DNA from: Pseudomonadota bacterium
Lineage (GTDB): Bacteria > Myxococcota > Bradymonadia > UBA4248
Assembly: GCA_017613855.1 (NCBI GenBank)
Contig: JAGACY010000426.1
Coordinates: 1-12,632 of the forward strand
Length of the DNA stretch: 12,632 nucleotides
Direction: 5' to 3'
The notes under the pieces are model-generated. The model was not told where the DNA came from, searched no databases, and was given only the letters and a program-made list of their open reading frames with translations. Positions 1 to 5,626 of this stretch are shown here, in pieces. Position 1 is the stretch's first letter; the number at the start of each line of letters is the position of its first letter. Position numbers and translations under genes: made by a program.

Positions 1-1
1 A

Positions 2-850
<849 letters not shown>

Positions 851-898
851 TATTCATCACGCCATCCGTATCACCTCCATGGATGGCGCTTAAAATCA

Positions 899-930
899 AG
901 CCCGAACCTATTCCGTTCGGGCTTTTTTTT
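899..930 (+). terminator. Intrinsic terminator of dnaK
   Basis: A perfect 9-bp stem (AGCCCGAAC with GTTCGGGCT, 7-nt loop) runs directly into eight T residues, the textbook Rho-independent layout, 49 nt after the dnaK stop. A second hairpin without a T-run (CGCCATCC at 860-867 with GGATGGCG at 881-888) lies just before it and may protect the mRNA 3' end. Confidence 0.92.
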
Positions 931-953
931 CGGGCGGTGACATTTGAAATGTG

Positions 954-1019
954 GCGCGGGCTATCTGCGATACGCCCTGCGCAGGCGGCTATCTTCGATA
1001 CGCCGCCTGTCGTTTTTTT
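954..1019 (+). repeat. Tandem pair of related hairpins (duplicated element)
   Basis: Two adjacent stem-loops share the apical arm CTATCTnCGATACGCC (961-976 and 989-1004, one mismatch in 16). In both, TATC pairs with GATA around a 3-nt loop and is followed by a bulged C. The lower stems differ in sequence but both pair: GCGC plus GGGC with GCCC plus GCGC (bulged T) in the first, CAGGCGGC with GCCGCCTG in the second. A duplicated, structurally conserved RNA or a backup terminator module are both possible. No protein is encoded here that I can support. Confidence 0.6.
982..1019 (+). terminator. Second terminator-like hairpin downstream of dnaK
   Basis: Outer stem of 8 bp (982-989 with 1002-1009) topped by TATC-TTC-GATA, with a single bulged C at 1001. 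It is followed after TCG by seven T residues (1013-1019). It would end read-through from dnaK, or mark the 3' end of a short transcript beginning after the first terminator. Confidence 0.6.
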
Positions 1020-1306
1020 ATGGCGGGATCGCCTTCCTTCGGAAAACAGAGCCTTGAATTGTCACCATTTTCGGGCTATTCTGGCCAATGGGGATGAGGA
1101 CGTATCAACGGCCATTTGTGTATATATTATTAGATTTGGATAGCATTTATAATACCGGGAATGCATCTGCTTCTGTTTCATGAGAAGTCTGCGTTCGGCC
1201 TATATCCGGGAATAACATTTGCGGTTTAAACAGGACTGCTCTTCAGTGTGATTGTGTGCCGGTACATCGGCAGTCATGTACTGCTTTCTCAACAGGAGAT
1301 CCAGAT
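1020..1306. other. Intergenic stretch, no gene seen
   Basis: Together with the terminators, 851-1306 is 456 bases without a credible gene. This part is AT-rich around 1115-1155 and holds a consensus -10 box at 1148. Just before the next gene lies a pair of mutually exclusive small dyads: TGCCG with CGGCA at 1257-1272, and GTACAT with ATGTAC at 1262-1281. The octamer CCGGGAAT occurs twice (about 1155 and 1207). An open frame across 883-1143 has no ribosome-binding site and overlaps both terminators, so it was not called. Confidence 0.5.
1148..1153 (+). promoter_or_regulatory. Candidate -10 box for the lipoprotein gene
   Basis: Perfect TATAAT in an AT-rich stretch, but no convincing -35 hexamer at 16-18 bp. 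If used, the leader would be about 145 nt. This is a weak call, based on one hexamer and its position only. Confidence 0.3.
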
Positions 1307-1840
1307 ATGAAGCGTTTTGCCTATTGTGCTGCTGTTATTGTTTGCGGTCTGAGCCTTTATGGTTGTTCTGATGATGGTGATTTGGTGATTAGCGGAGGTA
1401 CTCAGCCCTCGTCTGTCGGTCAGAATGCAGAAACTGATGATAGTGATGCCAATAACTCAAATCCCGAAAAACCGGATAACTCCGGAGAGCACTCTTCCCA
1501 GCCGGGAAATGATAATCCCCCCTCCGATGGCGGCAGTTCTGATGGGAACGAACAGACCGAAAAACCGTGTGACTGTCCAGAAGGAAACACGTGTCTGGAT
1601 GGGCAATGTGTCCCCAATTGTGAGCCCGGAACGGAATTATGTGGTACGGAGTGCCTGGATTTCAATTTGCTTCATCTCGAATCCTGTGAGGCTTGCAGCG
1701 CCGGCTATTGCGATACGGATGCAAATCTGGCGAATGGGTGCGAAGCAAGTGTTCTGGATGACGTGAACAACTGCGGGACTTGTGGAAATGTATGCAACGA
1801 GGGCGAAACTTGCGCAGAGGGGGCATGTGCGCCAATCTGA
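1307..1840 (+). CDS. Cysteine-rich repeat lipoprotein, part before an in-frame UGA
   Basis: By standard decoding this is a 177-residue secreted lipoprotein. The start is fixed by AGGAG 8 nt upstream and a type II signal peptide (MKRF, then a hydrophobic run) with lipobox LYGC, lipidation expected on Cys20 with Ser at +2. An Asp/Asn/Ser/Pro/Gly-rich linker (about residues 35-87) follows, then a full 73-residue Cys-rich unit containing YCDTDANLANGCE and NNCGTCGNVC, repeats common in exported myxobacterial proteins, and the start of a second unit. The frame then meets TGA at codon 178, but the same frame continues with the rest of unit two and an enzymatic domain up to 2779. I read both segments as one 490-codon gene that is either broken by a nonsense change or recoded. 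Repeat function is unknown; the Cys pairs probably form disulfides outside the cytoplasm. Confidence 0.85.
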   Translation: MKRFAYCAAVIVCGLSLYGCSDDGDLVISGGTQPSSVGQNAETDDSDANNSNPEKPDNSGEHSSQPGNDNPPSDGGSSDGNEQTEKPCDCPEGNTCLDGQCVPNCEPGTELCGTECLDFNLLHLESCEACSAGYCDTDANLANGCEASVLDDVNNCGTCGNVCNEGETCAEGACAPI

Positions 1841-2050
1841 CAGGAATCTGAATTATATTGCAACGGCAATTGCCTGAATGCGGCAGATCTTCACTTGTCC
1901 TCGTGTGATGCATGTGCCGAGAATTATTGTGATACCGACAGTAATCTTGTTAATGGGTGTGAAGCGTATACCCTTGCGGATGATTTCAATAACTGTGGGG
2001 CTTGCGGACAGGCATGCGGAGAAGGTGAATCCTGTATTGCAGGTAGCTGC
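1574..2050 (+). repeat. Cys-rich 73/74-residue protein repeats
   Basis: Unit 1 covers 1574-1792 (73 codons), unit 2 covers 1793-2014 (74 codons, one extra codon before the DD.NNCG motif), and a truncated unit 3 covers 2015-2050 (CGEGESCIAGSC). Shared landmarks are LHLxSCxAC, YCDTDxNLxNGCEA, NNCGxCGxxC and the C.EGE.C...C cluster. The interrupting TGA lies near the start of unit 2. Confidence 0.85.
1838..1840 (+). other. In-frame UGA at a conserved Cys position of the repeat
   Basis: Aligning repeat unit 1 (CPEGNTCLDGQCVPNCEPG...) with unit 2 (CNEGETCAEGACAPI*QES...) needs no gap around this site, and the TGA falls exactly on the Cys encoded by TGT at 1619-1621, 219 nt earlier. The next Cys residues keep the same spacing (6, then 3 residues). 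One base change from TGT or TGC, or a selenocysteine codon, would both give this picture. TGA ends the TPR gene in this window, so a recoded genetic code is unlikely. Confidence 0.8.
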
Positions 2051-2779
2051 CATAAGCCCTATCGCGTTATGCTTATGAAGGACGGGATCATCTATTCGGA
2101 AGCATCGGCCAGTGGCGGCGGCATGGGCAGTAAGTACGATTATGTCTATGTCTTTGAAGAAGTAGATGGTTGGTATCACATTACATTTAACGGCAATGAA
2201 GGATGGGTGGCCAAGGCCGACACGCTCTATGCCTGTGATGAATGCCCGAGCAGGAAAGCCATCGATATGGCCGAACGACTCTTGTATAATTCCGAGACCT
2301 ATATGTGTACTTTTGACCATTATAAGGCAAACACCGTCCCGGAATTCAGCGAAAAATTTGTCAGTCTGGCGTCGCATTCGAGTTGTAACTATGGTTATGA
2401 TCTCAATTGTGCAAACTTTGTCACCGCCATTCTGCGAGCCAATGATCTGATCAATGCCAGTGGATACACTTTTGTAAGTCAGCTTTATGATCATTGTACA
2501 GCCGGTAAGGATGGCTATCACGTCATCGACAAGTCGCAGGCAAAACCCGGTGATTTCTGGGTTACCAGCGAGTTGGGCCATGCAGAACTTGTTATCGGCT
2601 ATTATGGTGGAAAACTGCTCCTCATTGGATCCAATAATTTTAGTGCCTCGACTTCGATGTCGAACTTGTGTCAGGAAACATCTTTGACAAACAACATGTA
2701 TTCTTCGAAAGCCAATGATTATCAGCGCGTCAGCTATGGGAATGATTATACGAGTGGATACGTTTGCTCAAGACAATAG
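1841..2779 (+). pseudogene. Rest of the UGA-split lipoprotein: Cys-rich unit, SH3b domain, NlpC/P60- or CHAP-like amidase
   Basis: This continues the lipoprotein frame for 312 intact codons. It completes the second Cys-rich unit and a stub of a third. Next comes an SH3b-like beta domain (about codons 251-315 of the joined gene, ending GWVAKADTLY) and then a papain-like cysteine amidase/peptidase domain. The likely catalytic Cys is in DLNCANFVTAIL (codon 368) and the His in ELGHAELVIGYY (codon 425), the spacing and motifs seen in NlpC/P60 and CHAP enzymes that cut peptidoglycan peptides or amides. No restart with a ribosome-binding site is visible after the TGA, and a restart would lack the export signal, so alone this part would be useless. 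Its clean frame and intact catalytic motifs mean the break is very recent, an assembly error, or read through. The exact peptidase family is uncertain. Confidence 0.7.
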
Positions 2780-2792
2780 ATAACGATGCTGC

Positions 2793-2863
2793 AGGAATGC
2801 TAAAGCTTTTGGATGCCGGATACTAAGTCTCGTGTGTCTTGGTTGTTAGGCTTTGGCATTCCT
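2793..2863 (+). other. Long inverted repeat downstream of the lipoprotein gene
   Basis: AGGAATGCTAAAGC (2793-2806) pairs along its whole 14-base length with GCTTTGGCATTCCT (2850-2863), one pair being G-T. The loop is 43 nt. It starts 14 nt after the lipoprotein stop and is followed by GGTTTT, so it could act as an imperfect terminator or as a 3' stabiliser. Its right arm overlaps the -35 box of the next promoter. Confidence 0.55.
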
Positions 2864-2881
2864 TAGGTTTTACGTTATAAA
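2853..2881 (+). promoter_or_regulatory. Sigma70-type promoter for the Ser/Thr kinase gene
   Basis: TTGGCA, 17-bp spacer, TATAAA: each hexamer matches the consensus in five of six positions at the ideal spacing. The start point would be near 2888, giving a leader of about 138 nt before the kinase ATG. The -35 box lies inside the right arm of the inverted repeat, so folding or a protein bound there could affect initiation. Confidence 0.5.
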
Positions 2882-3025
2882 AGCTAAGTGTCCCGGAGTT
2901 TGTTCGGGATGGTCATGTAAGGATTAGGCAGGTTCCTTCGTCTTCTTGAGCATTTCAGCATCTGGAATCACAGACTGCAAAGTGCTTCGCTGATTTAGAA
3001 CCATAAAATTTTTTTGATAAATCGT

Positions 3026-5350
3026 ATGTTACCAACTCTTTCCAAAGCGGAAAAAACTTCTCAGGATTCTGAAAATAGCGCTGTGTCACCTTCGTCAGCT
3101 TCTTCCCAGGTGCCTGCAGGAAAATCAGAGACGACATCCAAACTGCCATTAACCAAGACGCTTCCGCCCGGCAAATCCTTACCGCAGCTCAAGGCGCTTC
3201 CGCCCGGCAAATCCTTGCCGCAGTCCAAGACGCTTCCGTCCGGCAAATCCTTGCCGCAGTCCAAGACGCTTCCGTCCGGCAAATCTTTGCCGCAGACCAA
3301 ATCGATTCCTCTTGGTAAAACGCTTCCGGAGGCACCGGCGCTTTCATCTTCTGTCACGCTGCCCAAGGTTCCATCGCCTTCTTCACCCCCAGTGCCGCAG
3401 GAACAGCCTGTACCTTCTTCTCCGGCTCTGCCGCAGACACCGGCGCCATCTTCATCCCCCGTGCCGCAGGGCCAGCCTGTACCTTCTTCTTCTTCCCTGC
3501 CGCAGATACCGGCCCCTCCAGCACCACCGGCGCCACAGGGCCAGCCAATACCCTCATCTCCTTCTCTGCCGCAGATACAGCTTCCTGCAGCACCACCTGT
3601 TCAGCAGGGCCAGCCGATACCCTCGTCTCCTTCTCTGCCGCAGTTACAGCTTCCTGCTGCACCGCCTGTTCAGCAGGGCCAGCCGATACCCTCGTCTCCT
3701 TCTCTGCCTCAGATACAGCTTCCTGCTGCACCGCCTTTGCATCAAGGACAGCCACGGTCTTCGTCTCCCTCTTTGCCGCAGGTTCCCGGTACGTCGTTCT
3801 CAAAGCCTAACTTGCCTGCAGTGCCAAAGACCGGTACTCCCGCCAAGCTTCCCTCGCTGGAACATCCCGTCGCCTTAAATAATGCGGCACCAATATCTTC
3901 TGTGTCTGATACTGCCGCCATTGCTGTTGCTGCCGCAAAAGATTCTTCCAAAACGGATGTCATTTCAATCCCAACTCAAACTATTAAACAGAATATCGCA
4001 AAGGAAGTTACGCCTCCGCTACCTTCGGCAGAACATAAACCTGTGGATGTATCCGAGAAGGAGGATAAAACACGACCTTTCAAGGTTGCTGACGATGATC
4101 CTTCTGCATCATTCCCAGTACTTCAGACGAAGGCTGTTGTAAAAGAGGTGGATGAATCTGGGGTTGAAATTGTGGTGGATGACGGGGCTACCGAAATCCT
4201 TAGTAATCCCAACACTGTCTTTGAACAGGAAGATCGCTGGAAGTCGGCAGATCCCGAGAGCTTGCCAAAACCGGGTGACAAATTTGATCACTACGAAGTC
4301 ATCTCTGAACTTGGACGCGGTGGCTTTGGTGCTGTTTATAAAGTTAAAAATCTCATTCTGGATCGTGAAGAAGCTCTCAAACTCATTTTGCCAGATGCCA
4401 AATCCGATGTTGAAGATATAGATAAGCGCTTTGCGCGTGAGATTAATATTGTATCGCGTCTCGAACATCCGAATATCGTTCGCTTGTATAGTTCGGGAAA
4501 ACTCGACCATAATATTTTATGGATGTCCATGGAACTCATTCGTGGTGAACTGTTGGGAACCATTATGGACAAGGATGGTGCCATGCCGTTCTTCCGTGCC
4601 AAAAATATTATGCTTCAGATATTGAGTGGTTTGGAGAATGCGCATGACCTTGAAATAATACATCGCGATCTCAAACCAAGCAACGTGATGATATCCAAAA
4701 GAAAAGGATATGATGAGCTTGTATATATTTTGGACTTTGGTCTTTCCAAAGCGATTGGTAACAGCGAGGATGCCGCTGTTCAAAATCTGACATCCACGGT
4801 AACGCGAAGTATTTATGGTACGCCCAATTATATGGCACCGGAACAATTCGCTTTTGGAGAGCTTACTCCGAGTGTCGATGTTTATGCTGCAGGTATTATA
4901 TTTTTAGAATTGTTGACGGGACAGCATGCATTTACGGGTAGCGTCTTTGATATTGCCATTCAACAGCAGACAGCTCCGATTCCAATCCCCGATTACTTTG
5001 CAAATACAGCCATCGAAGCGGTGATCAAAAAGGCATGTCAGAAGGATGCTTTCCTGCGGTATCAGACAGCCGGTGAGTTTTACGATGCACTCTCCCGGAT
5101 TCAGACAATTACAGATCCACCCGAAGTATTGACCAAACCCCTCGAATCGGTTGATCACACGCTTGAGACACAAGCTCTTCAGCAGCCTGAGTTTAATGCT
5201 CCGGGGCTTTGCAAACACCTGGAACGCGTCGATGCATTGCATAGCGATTTGTTAAAACGCTGGCCGTATCTTGATCAGCTCCTGTTTTATGCCTGCCCTA
5301 TTCTTGTTTTCCTGTTATTGTTATTTTTTGTATTAATAATAATTATCTAA
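3026..5350 (+). CDS. Ser/Thr protein kinase with N-terminal Pro-rich repeats and C-terminal membrane anchor
   Basis: A 774-residue Hanks-type (Pkn-like) kinase that would phosphorylate Ser/Thr on partner proteins. Residues 1-265 are low-complexity Pro/Ser/Gln with two repeat families, followed by a mixed Ala/acidic linker. The kinase domain (about 423-690) is complete: Gly loop GRGGFG 430-435, Lys452 in ALKLI, alpha-C Glu472, catalytic HRDLKPSN 546-553, DFG 570-572, and APE 604-606 after a Thr/Ser-rich activation segment (LTSTVTRSIYGTPNYMAPE). It should therefore be active and of the RD type. The last 26 residues are one hydrophobic stretch (LLFYACPILVFLLLLFFVLIIII), so nothing substantial extends past the membrane and there is no periplasmic sensor. 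ATG at 3026 is preferred. An in-frame TAG at 2996 bounds the start and TTG at 3014 is the only alternative. Neither has a clear Shine-Dalgarno. Downstream gene is convergent. Confidence 0.95.
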   Translation: MLPTLSKAEKTSQDSENSAVSPSSASSQVPAGKSETTSKLPLTKTLPPGKSLPQLKALPPGKSLPQSKTLPSGKSLPQSKTLPSGKSLPQTKSIPLGKTLPEAPALSSSVTLPKVPSPSSPPVPQEQPVPSSPALPQTPAPSSSPVPQGQPVPSSSSLPQIPAPPAPPAPQGQPIPSSPSLPQIQLPAAPPVQQGQPIPSSPSLPQLQLPAAPPVQQGQPIPSSPSLPQIQLPAAPPLHQGQPRSSSPSLPQVPGTSFSKPNLPAVPKTGTPAKLPSLEHPVALNNAAPISSVSDTAAIAVAAAKDSSKTDVISIPTQTIKQNIAKEVTPPLPSAEHKPVDVSEKEDKTRPFKVADDDPSASFPVLQTKAVVKEVDESGVEIVVDDGATEILSNPNTVFEQEDRWKSADPESLPKPGDKFDHYEVISELGRGGFGAVYKVKNLILDREEALKLILPDAKSDVEDIDKRFAREINIVSRLEHPNIVRLYSSGKLDHNILWMSMELIRGELLGTIMDKDGAMPFFRAKNIMLQILSGLENAHDLEIIHRDLKPSNVMISKRKGYDELVYILDFGLSKAIGNSEDAAVQNLTSTVTRSIYGTPNYMAPEQFAFGELTPSVDVYAAGIIFLELLTGQHAFTGSVFDIAIQQQTAPIPIPDYFANTAIEAVIKKACQKDAFLRYQTAGEFYDALSRIQTITDPPEVLTKPLESVDHTLETQALQQPEFNAPGLCKHLERVDALHSDLLKRWPYLDQLLFYACPILVFLLLLFFVLIIII
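3161..3376 (+). repeat. 36-bp coding repeats (12-residue LPPGKSLPQSKT units)
   Basis: Four near-identical units (3161, 3197, 3233, 3269) are followed by two diverged ones (3305, 3341). The consensus residues are LPxGKSLPQxK plus T/A/S. The Lys every few residues makes this part basic. Units two to four differ at only a few bases, pointing to recent slippage or unequal exchange. Confidence 0.9.
3398..3784 (+). repeat. 69-bp coding repeats (23-residue QGQPIPSSPSLPQIQLPAAPPVQ units)
   Basis: Five full units start at 3398, 3467, 3536, 3605 and 3674, with a partial sixth from 3743. All keep the kinase frame. Units starting at 3605 and 3674 are almost identical at DNA level, while the first two are more diverged, so the array has grown at its 3' side. 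The product is a flexible Pro-rich arm, possibly a binding platform. Confidence 0.9.
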
Positions 5351-5351
5351 A

Positions 5352-5577
5352 AAGCGAGACGTAGGACAGCCCCAAGGCGAGCCATTTCCAGGGGAATCAA
5401 ACAAGCGAGACGTAGGGGCGGCCCAATGTGGCCGCCCCAAGGCGAGCCATCACCAAGGGAAAAAACAAGCGAGACGTAGGGGCGACCCAATGTGGCCGCC
5501 CCAAGGCGAGCCATTCCCACGTGAATCAAACAAGCGAGACGTAGGGGCGACCCAATGTGGTCGCCCCAAGGCGAGCA
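5352..5577. repeat. Intergenic array of about 64-bp repeats with GC-rich hairpins
   Basis: Four units beginning AAGCGAGACGTAGG start at 5352, 5403, 5467 and 5532 (periods 51, 64 and 65). Each full unit holds a 9-bp hairpin with loop CAATGT followed by AAGGCGAGC. The first unit lacks the left arm and the last is cut off by the next hairpin element. The variable base pair is G-C in the 5415-5438 hairpin, A.C (unpaired) in 5479-5502, and A-T in 5544-5567. The array lies between two convergent genes and may serve as a two-way terminator or be a REP/MITE-like mobile hairpin. Open frames through it encode nothing recognisable. Confidence 0.85.
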
Positions 5578-5578
5578 T

Positions 5579-5615
5579 GCGCGCCGTATGTCGGGCCGCC
5601 CCGACATAGGCGCGC
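5579..5615. repeat. Long hairpin element at the 3' end of the TPR gene (family also found at its 5' end)
   Basis: A 16-bp stem interrupted by one bulged G: GCGCGCC with GGCGCGC, then TATGTCGGG with CCCGACATA, loop CCGC. It is followed on the plus strand by C6A6, ending at the TPR stop codon. The core CGCCGTATGT...ACATAGG recurs at 10626-10651 with different, still paired arm bases. On the minus strand the T-run lies before the stem, so it is not a standard terminator for the TPR gene. Confidence 0.7.
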
Positions 5616-5626
5616 CCCCCAAAAAA

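Noticed and set aside
883..1143. Plus-strand open frame after dnaK
   Set aside because: It spans both terminator hairpins, has no ribosome-binding site and no recognisable sequence character.
1838..1840. Reassigned genetic code (TGA as a sense codon throughout)
   Set aside because: TGA is the normal end of the TPR gene at 5627-5629, and the aligned repeat suggests Cys, not Trp or Gly.
1853..2581. 242-codon minus-strand open frame opposite the amidase
   Set aside because: It lies wholly opposite a gene with clear domain motifs; its hydrophobic repeats mirror the codons of the sense strand.
3312..3878. Arg/His-rich plus-strand frame within the kinase repeats, and the minus-strand frame 3354-3803
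   Set aside because: Both are by-products of Pro/Ser/Gln codon repeats read in the wrong frame or strand.
5352..5577. CRISPR array
   Set aside because: The units are similar throughout, with no constant short repeat separated by unique spacers, and no cas genes are present.
5347..5622. 91-codon minus-strand frame through the intergenic array
   Set aside because: Its protein repeats only reflect the DNA array; period changes (51, 64, 65) would shift any coding frame.
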